A DNA stretch of 64,000 nt, taken from the NCBI RefSeq assembly GCF_001659605.2, contig NC_035177.2, positions 7,640,927 to 7,704,926 of the forward strand, read 5' to 3'. The notes under the pieces are model-generated. The model had not been told where the DNA came from. It did no database searches and worked only from the letters and a program-made list of their open reading frames with translations. The DNA is from Manihot esculenta (lineage: Eukaryota > Streptophyta > Magnoliopsida > Malpighiales > Euphorbiaceae). The position numbers and the translations under genes are program-made. How positions within the stretch are numbered: the stretch's first letter is position 1; each line of letters opens with the position of its first letter. This document shows, piece by piece, positions 35,809-48,844 of the stretch.

Positions 35809-36145
35809 GGCCTTACAGAGGAGGAGAAATGCACAAACATTTAGAAATCAATATAGGCTGTATATATCGAAAGAGAGGAAGCGCCTTGAAAAGAGAGATA
35901 TGGGTTCCAAGGTACATGTGTGCGCAGCATATTTGGTGTTACTGTTTGCCTTTACCAGCGGAGCTCAGCCTAATACCTTTGATGTCACAAAATATGGTGC
36001 GAAGGAGGGGTTGGATATCACTACGGTATGAAAGTAAACTCGGTTCTCGATATCGCGACGGTATTTCCTAGATTATTGCTGTCAGGTCTTTCATTGCCGT
36101 TTTTGTTTTTAGGCTTTACTGAGTGCGTGGAAGGGGGCTTGTGGA

Positions 36146-38382
36146 TGTAATGACCCGAAAATCGGACCGCTACCGGCGCTAGGATCCAGGTCGGCTTAAG
36201 GCCGCCGGGACCCGTAGCAAGCCTAACATGCAACCTGAAAACCTGTTTAATCCCATACATGATCAAGAAAATACATAAAAATTTAAAACTTTTCTTTCGT
36301 TCATACACCAAACTCAACCTGTGCATGCACTGAACATAAACATAAACATAATCATGACCCCCTCTGTGGGATCTCATCAATGCCTCAATGGGCGATACAT
36401 CATAAGTTGAGTTGGTTTGCATAATCATCATAAAATATCTAAGATCATGTATTAAAAGGAATATCTTATACATATAGTCAAGCACAACCTCTAATCCTCA
36501 AAGTCATTACATGACTAAAACTGTACTTTTACATAACATTAATACATTTATCATGTCCACACTATCTATTACATACACATGACTTCATTACTCTTACGGA
36601 TCTCCTGGTCTACCCTGTACCTGCAATCCTGGGGAAAATGGGAGAGGGGTGAGCTACTAGAGCCCAGTGAGCAGAATAATAAAAACATTTAAATCATATG
36701 GCATCATGGAATGCATCACATCACAGTTAATCACATCAAGGATGAACTTGTCACCAATAGCCCTCTACATAGTCCAACTGTGCCAGAACGTAGAATGGAT
36801 CCTGGTCTTTCCCTTACATGGTGCCAGCGAACGTAGAATGGGTCCCACTGGTCTTACATTCCGTACTGTACATATCACATCGTCATATCATAGATCGAGG
36901 GCTTTGGATCATCCAACTTTCATCCACATCAATCAACAATAAAGTATGCAGTGCAACATATTCGTGAATTCTAATGCAAACAACCTAGTACATCTCATGG
37001 CATTCATGATGCGTGAAACATGCTAAAAAGTCCATTATTTGCTTTAAAACATAATGAGTTATTCCACTCACCTCTGGATAGCTCTGACCAGACACTTGAG
37101 CAGCTGACTCACTACTGGGGTCCTCGGTTCCTCGGGTCCGAACCTACACAGGTGGACTCAAATGAGGGACCAAACAAACATGAATATAACTCTAAACTAC
37201 TTCCCAAAAACCCCCTAAAACATCATGAAACAATCATAGAAAAACATGCAAGAGAGGGCTGGACAGGGCACTTTCGGCGGCAGGTTCGGCGGCCGAAAGT
37301 CCCTTTAGAGCCGAAAGTCAGGCAGGTTCGGCGGCACCTTCGGTGGCCGAAACTCCCAGACAGAGGCGAAACTCATGCATGTTCGACGGCACTTTCGACG
37401 GCCGAAACTCCCAGACAGAGACGAAAGTCTCCTTTCAGGGGCAAGCTTCGGCAGCCGAAGGCTGCCTCCACAAGCATGTTCGGCGGCCGAAAGTTCCTTC
37501 GGCTGCCGAACCTGGTTTCTCCCTCAGTGGCAGAAACTCAGCTCTTCTATGAACATTTGCCTCCAAAACTATCCAATCAAGCATAAACTTATTCTACAAC
37601 ATTCCCAATCACACACAAACAAGCATACAAGTTCCTAGGGGCATCAAACCAACAAAAACCCCAACTACAACACAACAAGCAACTCACATTGTTCATAAAC
37701 ACATATAAAACCCATAAACCTAACCATGAGCTAAACATGCATTCTACCCCATAGATCTACTTAAAACTTACTTAAAACATGCAATGAGCTTAAGATCGGC
37801 TCTTACCTCGTGGAGATTGAGAGAGACGACCTAAACTCGGAGATGGGAGGGGTTGAGTTCCCTTGAACCTCAAAGCTCCAAAACTTTGCTCAAAGCTTGA
37901 AAATCTTCACAACAAAGTAAAAACTCATGAAAATCGAGTAGGATTGGAAGGAAAGAACTCAAGATCGGTGAGGGACGGCGGAGAGCTCACCTTGGCCGAA
38001 AATGGGGAAAAAGCTCGCCCGTTTTCAGCTAAGGGACCCTTTTATAGTGGCTGGCCAGGCCACGTTCTGGGGCCGAACGTGCCTCCACATGCATTCCATG
38101 TTCGGCAGCCGAACTTGAGGTTCGGCGGCCGAACCTGGACTTTCCTCACTTATGCTTTCGGGAGCCTAAAGGCGCTCCCGAAGGCATGCATGTTCGGTGG
38201 CCGAACCTGAGTTTTCCTCCAAGGTTGTTTTTATGCAAAAACTCATTTCCATTTTACTTAAAACCATGAAATACCTTAAAACATTTTATGAAAACATGTT
38301 TCTACCCTACTAGAGGCTTCCGACATCCGAGATTCCACCGGACGGTAGGAATTCCGATACCGGAGTCTAGCCGGGTATTACA
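36146..38382 (-). repeat. Left LTR (3' LTR) of element I
   Basis: 2,237 bp. Minus-strand TATA box at 38039-38046; GC-rich TTCGG motifs at 38066-38200 (upstream of that promoter) and 37270-37515 (downstream). Only one unit of the 67-bp repeat that is present three times in the right LTR. Confidence 0.93.
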
Positions 38383-38394
38383 TTCTCCCCCCTT
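38383..38394 (-). other. Polypurine tract of element I
   Basis: Minus-strand aaggggggagaa next to the 3' LTR. Just inside, at 38397-38418, is a perfect 9-bp inverted repeat GAACATTCG / CGAATGTTC with a 4-base loop. Confidence 0.88.
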
Positions 38395-38489
38395 AAGAAC
38401 ATTCGTCCCCGAATGTTCCTCAACTAGCACATAGCATGGCATAAAACATAACATACATACATAGCACATAAACACATAGAGATCTAACC

Positions 38490-41400
38490 TTAAAAGAGAT
38501 GAGGGTACTGCTGGAGCATAAAATCCCGTGTCTCCCAAGTGCATTCTTCCAAATTGTGGTGGTTCCACAGGACTTTCACCATCGGGATTTCCTTGTTCCT
38601 TAGCTTTCTGATCTGGGTGTCTATGATCCGTACTGGCTATTCAACATAGGTGAGATCCTCTTGGACCTCCACATCAGGCTCACTAAGAACCTTGCTCGGA
38701 TCTGACACAAACCTCCTCAACATTGAAACATGGAAAACCGGATGGATTCTTTCCATTGAAGCAGGTAAATCCAGCTTGTACGACACATTCCCAATCTTTT
38801 GCAAGATTTCAAAGGGTCCGATGTATCGTGGGGCTAGTTTACCCTTTTTCCCGAAGCGAACCACTCCTTTCATAGGAGACACCTTGAGCAATACTAGATC
38901 CCCCTCCTGAAACTCTACCTGTCTTCTGCGGATGTCTGCATAACTCTTCTGTCTGCTTGCAGCAGTTTTGATCCTTTCTCTAATTATGGGTACTACCCTG
39001 CTGGTAATCTCTACTAGCTCAGGCCCTGCCAAGGCCTTTTCTCCAACCTCTTCCCAGCAAACAGGTGATCTGCACTTCCTTCCATATAAAGCTTCATATG
39101 GAGCCATCCCAATGCTAGCATGATGGCTGTTATTGTAGGCAAACTCCACCAAAGGTAGATGCTGCCTCCAAGAACCGCCAAAGTCCAGCACACACATTCT
39201 GAGCATATCCTCTATAGTCTAAATGGTCCTTTCTGATTGTCCGTCCGTCTGTGGATGGAAAGCAGTGCTAAAATCCAACCTAGTACCCATGGCATTCTGC
39301 AGACTCCACCAAAACCTGGAGGTGAACTGGGGCCCTCTATCGGACACTATCGAAATAGGAACCCCATGCAGCCTGACGATCTCATCGACATACACCTGCG
39401 CCAACTTGTCCACAGAATATCCACTCCTGACAGGGATGAAGTGAGCAGATTTGGTGAGTCTGTCCACAATCACCCATATGGAGTCCAATCTGTTGGACGT
39501 CGCCGGTAACCCCACTACGAAGTCCATAGCTATATTTTCCCATTTCCACTCTGGAATAGGTAGCGGGTTAAGCATTCCAGCCGGCTTCTGATGTTCCAAC
39601 TTCACCCTCTGACACACTTCGCAGGCTGACACAAACTGTGCCACTTCTTTCTTCATAGCTGGCCACCAATAAACCTTCTTCAGATCTTGATACATCTTGG
39701 TGGCTCCAGGGTGAACGCTGTATCTTGCATTATGAGCCTCTCTCATAATGTCTCCTTTTAGCCCTATGTCATCTGGTACACATAGTCTGCTCCCATAGCG
39801 GAGGATCTCTTTGCTGTAGAATCTGAACTCACTATCTTTGCCTGACTGAACAGTCGTGGCAATCTTCACTAACTCTAGGTCCTCATGCTGTTTCTGAGCC
39901 ACCTACTCCAGAAACACGGGTGCCACTCTCATCTGGGCTACCAAAGCACCTGTACCAGACAAATCCAACTGAAGACCTTCCTCAACGAGCTTGTAAAACT
40001 CCTTCACCACTGGCCTCCTCTCTGCCGATATGTGGGATAAACTGTCGAGTGATTTCCGGCTTAAGGCGTCTGCCACAACATTCGCCTTACCCGGATGGTA
40101 CTGAATCTTGCAATCATAGTCACTCAGCAGCTCCACCCATCTTCTCTGTCTTAAGTTCAAATCTCTTTGACTCAGGATGTACTGCAGGCTCTTATGATCT
40201 GTAAAGATCTCACATTTAACCCCATAGAGGTAGTGCCTCCACATCTTGAGTGCAAAGATTACTGCTGCCATCTCCAGGTCATGTGTGGGGTAATTCAACT
40301 CATGCTTCTTCAGCTGCCTAGAAGCATAAGCAATCACTCTTTCACTTTGCATTAACACACAACCCAAACCCACTCGGGATGCATCACAGAAGACCGTGAA
40401 GTCCTCACTGCTAGCTGGCAAAGCTAACACTGGTGCCGAAGTCAACCTCCTCTTAAGCTCTTCAAAACTCTCTTCGCACTGGTCGGTCCACACAAACTTC
40501 TGATTCTTTCTGGTTAACCTGGTCAGAGGAGTTGCAATCTTTGAGAAGTCCTGAACGAACCTCCTGTAGTAACCTGCCAAACCCAAGAAACTCTTGATTT
40601 TTGTCACTGTCGTGGGTCTAGGCCAGTTAGCCACAGCTTCTACCTTCTTGGGGTCCACCTCTATCCCATTCTCTGACACTACATGCCCCAAGAATGAAAT
40701 GCTCCTCAGCCAGAACTCACACTTAGAGAACTTGGCATACAAGCCATGTTCCCTCAAGGTCTGCAGAACCAACCTCAGATGATGGGCATGCTCCTCTGCG
40801 TTCCTGGAATACACTAAGATATCATCTATGAAGACAATAACAAAGTGATCCAGGTATTGGCTAAATACTCTGTTCATGAGATCCATGAATGCTGCAGGGG
40901 CGTTGGTTAACCCGAACAGCATCACAAGGAACTCAAAATGCCCATATCTGGTCCTGAAAGCTGTCTTTGGCACATCTTCATCCCTTATCCATAGCTGATG
41001 GTACCCCGATCTTAGATCTATTTTGGAGAAACAACCCGTTCCTGCTAGCTGGTCGAATAGATCATCGATCCTTGGCAGAGGGTACCTATTTTTGGTAGTG
41101 ACTTTGTTCAACTGCCTGTAGTCGATACAAAGTCTGAGGGACCCATCCTTCTTCTTTACAAACAAGACTGGAGCACCCCAAGGTGAGGTACTCTGTCGGA
41201 TGAAGCCCTTTTCTACCAGCTCTTGCAACTGCTCTTTCAACTCCTTCAACTCAGCTGGGGCCATCCTGTAGGGAGGGATAGAGATCGGTCTAGTTCCAGG
41301 CACCAACTCTATCTCGAACTCTATCTCCCTAGCAGGTGGTAAACCTGGAAGCTCGTCTGGAAAGACATCCTGAAACTCTCTAACAACTGGCACCGAGGCT

Positions 41401-43469
41401 GGCTCCCTGACCTGACTACTAAGCTCTCTCACATGAGCCAAATACCCCTGACATCCCTTCCTAAGCAACCTACGAGCCTGAAGAGCTGATATCAGACCTC
41501 TAGGTATACCCCTCTTGTCTCCTCTGAAGACGACCTCTTACCCGTTCTGATCTCTGAACCTAACTACCTTGTCCCTGCAGTCCAAGGTAGCACCATGGGT
41601 AGATAGCCAATCCATCCCTAGAATGACGTCAAAGTCTGTCAAATCAAGAACCACAAGGTCGGCGGAGAGGCATATTCCCTCAACAAAAACTGGACTGTAC
41701 TGGCAGACTGACTCTGCCACTGACGGGTCACACTTGGGTCCACTGACCCATAGGGGACACTCTAACCCAGAGACTATCAGACCCAACCTCTCAACGGCTC
41801 TCGGAGCAATAAATGAATGAGATGCGCCCGGGTCCATTAAAGCATACACATCAGAACACCCAATGACGAGATTACCTAACACCACGGTGTTGGATGTGTT
41901 AGCCTCCTGTTGAGTCATGGTGAAGATCCTGGCTAGAGCTAATGGACCTTCACCTCGGGAACCAGAAGAAGAGGCTGCCCCTCTCCCTCTACCTCTGCCA
42001 CTGCCCTGAGTTGTGGCTGGAGCTGCTGGCTGTGCCACACTACCAGAAGCTGTCTGCTGGGGCTGGCCCATAAAAGGTGCTCTAGGACACTCCCGAGCCA
42101 TGTGTCCCTCCTGTCCACATCTGAAACATGAATTGGTCCCAGCTCGACACACTCCTTTGTGTGGCCTCCCACACCTTTGGCATTCTGTACCATCTGAACC
42201 TAAGCTCGAGCCACCGCCGAATCCCAGACCGGATTTCAACTTACTCCAAAACTTGTTCTTCTTCGGTTTCTTGGTGGTGTTATTCCACCTCTTGCTACTT
42301 GAGCCCTGAGAAGAGAGACCTGGCCCTCCTCTGCCTGGGGTCTTAACCCCTGAAGACTGGGTCACTGACTGCTTCACTGACCCCTCAACTATAGCACTCG
42401 CCTCCATCCTTCGAGCCATATCCACCACAGTGTGGAAACTTTCCCTCTCAACTGACTTAATCAACGAGGAGTACCTGGAATGCAGCTTCATAACATATCT
42501 CTTGGCTTTCTTCGAATCGGTATCTAAAGCTTGCCCTGAAAAAGGCAATAGCTCCAAGAATTTATCCGTGAACTCCTCCACACTCATGTGTTCTGTCTGC
42601 CTCAGCTGCTCAAACTCAATCATCTTCAGTTCTCTGGAACTGTCTGGAAAAGCCCATCCAGCGAACTCTTTTGCAAATTCTTCCCATGTCATGCCGTCTA
42701 GTCTCGGGTCCACATAACACTTGAACCATTCCCGTGCCTTCTTGCACTTTAAGGTGAACCCTGCCATCTGAATGGCCCTGCTATCATCCGCCCCTAGCTC
42801 ATCAGTTATTGTCTTCACTACTCTCAGATACTCAAAGGGGTCATCCCCTGACTTGTATTTGGGAGCATCCAGCTGGAGGTAATCTGTCATCTTTACCTTG
42901 CTCCCATCGGCTGAGCTAGGTCTAGAAGGTTGAGTAACTGGGGCTGCTGGTTCTGTAGGTGGTGGAGGTGGGGGTGCAGCATTCCCTGAGGTGGGGTTTG
43001 CCGGGTTTGGATAGAAGGGTGAGGGTGGATAAGCTGGGTACTGTGTGTAAGGTGGATAGAAAGGTGGATAAGGCATGTAGGTAGGGTAGGGGTTAAAGCT
43101 AGAATAATCCGATGTACCTCCCATCGGATACCCTGAACCCTGTGGGAAGGGTGGATAAGGGGGTGGAAAACCATACCCCGAGGCCTGAACGCCTCCCTGA
43201 GACTCCCCTGTCCCCTCTTCCTCCATGCTAACATCCAGATTCCCATCCCTCCTCTGATCCTCTTCCATAACCTCCCTCACATCTGAAGAACTTCCTCCTC
43301 TATCTGTCCCCCTTCTGCTAGCATCAAAAGACCTTCTAGGGTCCCTTGACACTCTTTCTCTGTTTGCTCTACATGACATTGCCCTAGGCAATGTAGGAGG
43401 ACGGGCGCTCGTGCCCTCATCCTCAGGTGGCACTCCAGTCAATCGTGCAGATCGACGAGTTCCTCTCAT
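38490..43469 (-). pseudogene. Gag-Pol polyprotein of element I (about four stops)
   Basis: It starts MRGTRRSARL at 43469 and would end YPHLF at 38490-38492. Gag has a Pro/Tyr-rich stretch (43000-43190), then the CCHC knuckle [14 protein letters not shown], protease DPGASHSF, reverse transcriptase FIDD, RNase H FCDAS, integrase HHCC and the D, D, E residues, and the chromodomain-like tail. Stops: near 41538 (Ser in relatives), near 39903 (Gln), near 39219 (Gln) and near 38637 (Gln). No large deletion is seen, so the element decayed by point mutation after insertion. Confidence 0.92.
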
Positions 43470-43725
43470 CCTGTTTTCGGAAAAATAGTACACATCACAC
43501 AAACATTAGCATCATATGGTTCATGTGGGCACACATGAACCCTCATCACATATACATCATTCATATCATAGCATCAATGCACATGTATATAATCATGGCA
43601 TTTCACATCATCATACAAGACAGGACTCCACATCCTATCCTAGTGGACATGATCTTTCCTATTGTGCTTGACCTTCTATAACATCTATGAGCCCGACACT
43701 CTAGGTCCGATCCTATGAACCTAGG

Positions 43726-43737
43726 GCTCTGATACCA
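43726..43737 (-). other. Primer binding site of element I
   Basis: TGGTATCAGAGC on the minus strand, three bases inside the 5' LTR at 43741. Initiator tRNA-Met type. Confidence 0.93.
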
Positions 43738-43740
43738 TTC

Positions 43741-46151
43741 TGTAACGACCCGAAAATCGGACCGCTACTGGCGCTAGGATCCAGGTCGGCTTAAGGCCGC
43801 CGGGACCCGTAGCAAGCCTAACATGCAACCTGAAAACCTGTTTAATCCCATACATGATCAAGAAGATACATAAAAATTTAAAACTTTTCTTTCGTTCATA
43901 CACCAAACTCAACATGTGCATGCACTGAACATAAACATAAACATAATCATGACCCCCTCTATGGGATCTCATCAATGCCTCAATGGGCGATACATCATAA
44001 GTTGAGTTGGTTTGCATAATCATCATAAAATATCTAAGATCATGTATTAAAAGGAATATCTTATACATATAGTCAAGCACAACCTCTAATCCTCAAAGTC
44101 ATTACATGACTAAAACTGTACTTTTACATAACATTAATACATTTATCATGTCCACACTATCTATTACATACACATGACTTCATTACTCTTACGGATCTCC
44201 TGGTCTACCCTGTACTTGCAATCCTGGGGAAAATGGGAGAGGGGTGAGCTACTAGAGCCCAGTGAGCAGAATAATAAAAACATTTAAATCATATGGCATC
44301 ATGGAATGCATCACATCACAGCTAATCACATCAAGGATGAACTTGTCACCAATAGCCCTCTACATAGTCCAACTGTGCCAGAACGTAGAATGGGTCCTGG
44401 TCTTTCTCTTACATAACATAGCATAACATAACAGTCCAACTGTGCCAGAACGTAGAATGGGTCCTGGTCTTTCTCTTACATAACATAGCATAACATAACA
44501 GTCCAACTGTGCCAGAACGTAGAATGGGTCCTGGTCTTTCCCTTACATGGTGCCAGCGAACGTAGAATGGGTCCCACTGGTCTTACATTCCGTACTGTAC
44601 ATATCACATCGTCATATCATAGATCGAGGGCTTTGGATCATCCAACGTTCATCCACATCAATCAGCAATAAAGTATGCAGTGCAACATATTCGTGAATTT
44701 TAATGCAAACAACCTAGTACATCTCATGGCATTTATGATGCGTGAAACATGCTAAAAAGTCCATTATTTGCTTTAAAACATAATGAGTTATTCCACTCAC
44801 CTCTGGATAGCTCTGACCAGACACTGGAGCAGCTGACTCACTGCTGGGGTCCTCGGTTCCTCGGGTCCGAACCTACATAGGTGGACTCAAATGAGGGACC
44901 AAACAAACATGAACATAACTCTAAACTACTCCCCAAAAACCCCCTAAAACATCATGAAACAATCATAGAAAAACATGCAAGAGAGGGCTGGACAGGGCAC
45001 TTTCGGCGGCAGGTTCGGCGGCCGAAAGTCCCTCCAGAGCCGAAAGTCAGGCAGGTTCGGCGGCACCTTCGGCGGCCGAAACTCCCAGACAGAGGCGAAA
45101 CTCATGCATGTTCGGCGGCACTTTTGGCGGCCGAAACTCCCAGACAGAGACGAAAGTCTCCTTTCGGGGGCAAGCTTCGGCAGCCGAAGGCTGCCTCCAC
45201 AAGCATGTTCGGCGGCCGAAAGTTCCTTCGGCTGCCGAACCTGGTTTCTCCCTTAGTGGCAGAAACTCAGCTCTTCTATGCACATTTGCCTCCAAAACTA
45301 TCCAATCAAGCATAAACCTATTCTACAACATTCCCAATCACACACAAACAAGCATACAAGTTCCTAGGGGCATCAAACCAACAAAAACCCCAACTACAAC
45401 ACAACAAGCAACTCACATTGTTCATAAACACATATAAAACCCATAAACCTAACCATGAGCTAAACATGCATTATACCCCATAGATCTACTTAAAACTTAC
45501 TTAAAACATGCAATGAGCTTAAGATCGGATCTTACCTCGTGGAGATTGAGAGAGACGACCTAAACTCGGAGATGGGAGGGGTTGAGTTCCCTTGAACCTC
45601 AAAGCTCCAAAACTTTGCTCAAAGCTTGAAAATCTTCAAAAAAAAGTAAAAACTCATGAAAATCGAGTAGGATTGGAAGGAAAGAACTCAAGATCGGTGA
45701 GGGACGACGGAGAGCTCACCTTGGCCGAAAATGGGGAAAAAGCTCGCCCGTTTTCGGCTAAGGGACCCTTTTATAGTGGCTAGCCAGGCCACGTTCGGGG
45801 GCCGAACGTGCCTCCGCATGCATGCCATGTTCGGCGGCCGAACTTGAGGTTCGGCGGCCGAACCTGGACTTTCCTCACTTATGCTTTCGGGAGCCTAAAG
45901 GCACTCCCGAAGGCATGCATGTTCGGCGGCCGAACTTGAGGTTCGGCGGCCGAACTTGAGGTTTGGCGGCCGAACCTGAGTTTTCCTCCAAAGTTGTTTT
46001 TATGCAGAAACTCATTTCCATTTTACTTAAAACCATGAAGTACCTTAAAACATTTTATGAAAACATGTTTCTACCTTACTAGAGGCTTCCGACATCCGAG
46101 ATTCCACCGGACGGTAGGAATTCCGATACCGGAGTCTAGCTGGGTATTACA
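43741..46151 (-). repeat. Right LTR (5' LTR) of element I
   Basis: 2,411 bp, 174 bp longer than its partner. The excess equals two extra 67-bp units (in 44370-44545) plus two extra 20-bp units in the GC-rich block (about 45920-45975). Minus-strand TATA box at 45768-45775. Confidence 0.93.
44370..44545. repeat. 67-bp tandem repeat, about three units, right LTR of I
   Basis: Each unit begins GTCCAACTGTGCCAGAACGT and ends in a run of CATAACATAGCATAACATAA-type words. The left LTR has one unit at about 36776. Confidence 0.9.
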
Positions 46152-47376
46152 GTGGAGCAGCGGGTTCCGGCAAAGTCGTGATACCAAAAGGGAAGTACTC
46201 ATTAGGCGTGGTGGATTTGCTAGGCCCTTGCAAGGGTGCCATGCATCTTCAAGTGGAAGGAACGTTGGTGGCGCCAGCAAAAGCTAGCCAGCAACGCAAG
46301 AATAGCTTGGTTACATTGAGATACCTGGACCGATTAACGGTATCCGGTGGTGGGGCCTTCGACGGACAAGGAGAAATTGCTTGGCAGCAGAAGAGCTGTG
46401 GCGGTGGATGCAAGAAAGCACTTCTAGTTGTAAGAAAATCCGAACGCTACTTTACACATCAACGGTCATTCATAGGCCCGTTCAAGGCAGTAATACTAAC
46501 TACGTTTTCTCTGCGTAACTGTTCTATTAAAACTGTATCAGAACCTAAGGTTTGATTTCGTCACCAACAGCATAGTCGAGGACGTGACTTCCATAGATAG
46601 CAAGCAGTTCCACGTCAATCTCCTTGGCAGCAAAAACCTTACCTTCCAGGGATTTTCGGTGAAAGCGCCGGGGCATAGTCCCAACACGGATGGAATTCAC
46701 ATTGGACGGTCGGAGGAGATCAACATTATTAATTCAAACATTATCACCGGTGATGATTGCCTCTCCATTGGCCTGGGGAGCAGGCAAGTACGAATCACAA
46801 ATGTATGGTGCGGACACGGCCATGGCATTAGTATTGGAAGTTTAGGAAAGTACGAGAAGGAAGAACCTATGTCTAGAATTTATGTGAAGAATTACAGAAT
46901 ATACGACACCGACAATGGCGTGAGAATTAAGACTTGGCCCGCATTGCATAGTGGCAGTGTGTCGAATATCCATTTCGAGGATATCGTCATGCAAAACATC
47001 AGCAATCCCATCATTAGAGATCAAATGTACTGCCTGCATAACGAATGCAATCGCAAGGTAACTTTTCAATTTTTATTTTTTCATAACAAGAAGGAGAATT
47101 TATATATATGGGTGTGTTACAATTATGCTAAAATATTGCGACTTTTTTGAGATGCCATCAAAAGTTAAAATAAGCGACGTCATCTTCATGAATATTCGAG
47201 GATCGTCAAGAACGCCTACAGCCGTTCAATTGACATGCAGCAGCAGCGTACCATGCAAGAACGTTGAACTTTCTAACGTTAACCTCCAATACACCGGATC
47301 CAAGGGTCCTGCAAAATCTATTTGTACAAATGTTAAGCCTAAGATTATAGAAAAGTTGATTCCGAGAGGATGTTAA

Positions 47377-48746
47377 TGCACTCACTTGTTGATTCTTAAT
47401 TTAAACGAAGAATGTTTATCATTTGGCTGACGCACAGTATAGTAATTTTACAAGACTATCATTACACTTTTTAAATTTAAATGAACATAGTCAGATATGA
47501 TTTCAATTTAGCTCTATCCAAAATAGAAAATCAATTTAAAAAATTTACCTATTAAACAATGTGCTTCATTTTACTTAAACAAATATAAAAGCTCACCAAT
47601 TACTGAATATATCAATTTTAATTGATATTAAATACTATATAAATACTTCTTTAAGACCTCTATTTCAAAAGTTAATCAATATATAAAACTTGGAATGCAA
47701 GATGAAATAATAAAAGATATATTATTGAATGAACTTAGTAATTTAACAGTGTCAAAATTCAAAATTAAAACGCGCTGTAAATTATGTTGCGGTGTTAAAA
47801 TTCAACTATATCAAAGTTCAAGATGATACTTTTTAATTGAAACGCTATAATTTGAAATTAATAAATTTGATATAATGGAATTTATTTTCCTGTAGTCATA
47901 GGCTTAGCATTATAATTCAAAATTCATTTTCCTTTTCAATTAAAACAATGCTGTTCAAAAATATATATCAGGTTGTTCTAAATATTTATCCTTCGCTTTT
48001 CTAGCATAATTTATTTTCCTAATAAACCATTTACCCATGATCGGCTATGTAACTGTGCTGATTCTTTTTTCAATTCTTTATTCATTTATTCAAGAAGTAT
48101 TTATTTGTTTCGGGAAAAAAGAGAAATATATATACATATATCCCGTTGTGAAGAGATGAAGTCTCATATTAAGATGTTCGGAGATTATTATTGTGAATTT
48201 CTTTCTTTCTTTTCCTTTTCTTTTTTTTTCTTTTTTATATTTACGTTCTATTATAAATAAATAATTAAAATCGAAGCTGAGCATATTTTCGACGCTAAAA
48301 TCAAGTACACGTAAAATAATACGATGCGCCTTCAGGTACCAAAGGAGAAAAGACGGAATAACGACCTGTTAGTTCTTTTTTTCTTTTTCTATTTTCCTCT
48401 TTTCATGTTGCACTGTACTTGTCAAAATTTTGTCCTCCATGCACGCGTGAGGAAATGAATTGCGGGTGCGGTCTCCGGGCTCGTTTCGCGTCCAATACGT
48501 CTAGAATATTGTGGGAGAACGAAGAGGTTGTTGCATAAGTTATAAAGGGTTCCAATATAAAAGAATATGTTAGAGAGAAATGTGGAAGTTGTAGTTTTTA
48601 GTTGCAGGTTAGCGTACGTAGGCTTTTTTTTTTTTTTAAAGCTCAAAACATTTAACACAAAATAAAAAGGAAAAACAGAAAACGGGATGTATGAAAATGC
48701 TACAGCCTGTAATAAACCTTGAGTAAATTAAACGAGCCACCTGAAA
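47377..48746. other. Intergenic spacer between PG-C and PG-D
   Basis: AT-rich noncoding DNA, nearly identical over its whole length to the spacer after PG-D. It carries a T/C-rich tract near 48201-48237. No gene is seen. Confidence 0.78.
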
Positions 48747-48753
48747 TATAAAA
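48747..48753 (+). promoter_or_regulatory. TATA box of PG-D
   Basis: TATAAAA about 92-98 bp before the ATG at 48845. Confidence 0.72.
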
Positions 48754-48844
48754 GGCCTTACAGAGGAGGAGAAATGCACAAACATTTAGAAATCAATATA
48801 GGCTGTAGATATCGAAAGAGAGGAAGCGCCTTGAAAAGAGAGAT

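Larger units (their letters stand above)
36146..46151 (-). mobile_element. Element I: full-length Tekay-like retrotransposon in PG-C
   Basis: 10,006 bp with TGTAA...TTACA ends and a perfect target duplication GTGGA (36141-36145 and 46152-46156). LTRs are 2,237 and 2,411 bp, with PBS and PPT in place and a minus-strand Gag-Pol frame with about four stops. It inserted antisense to PG-C. Confidence 0.95.
35900..47376 (+). pseudogene. PG-C: exopolygalacturonase split in exon 2 by element I
   Basis: A GH28 exopolygalacturonase gene: exon 1 35900-36025, exon 2 36113-36145 plus 46157-46429, exon 3 46542-47057, exon 4 47152-47376. Leaving out the 10-kb element and one GTGGA target copy, exon 2 is 306 nt as in PG-D and the frame is open to the LIPRGC end. 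So the insertion is the main lesion. Motifs NTD, ITGDDC, CGHGHG and RIK are all present. Exon 1 ends ACG before the donor where the others have AAG, and the intron 3 acceptor is GAG, as in PG-D. From exon 3 on it is nearly identical to PG-D. Not expected to give an enzyme. Confidence 0.93.

Noticed and set aside
36146..46151. Possibility that PG-C is still expressed by splicing out element I
   Set aside because: It would require exact removal of 10 kb plus one GTGGA copy in mid-exon, with no splice sites at the junctions.
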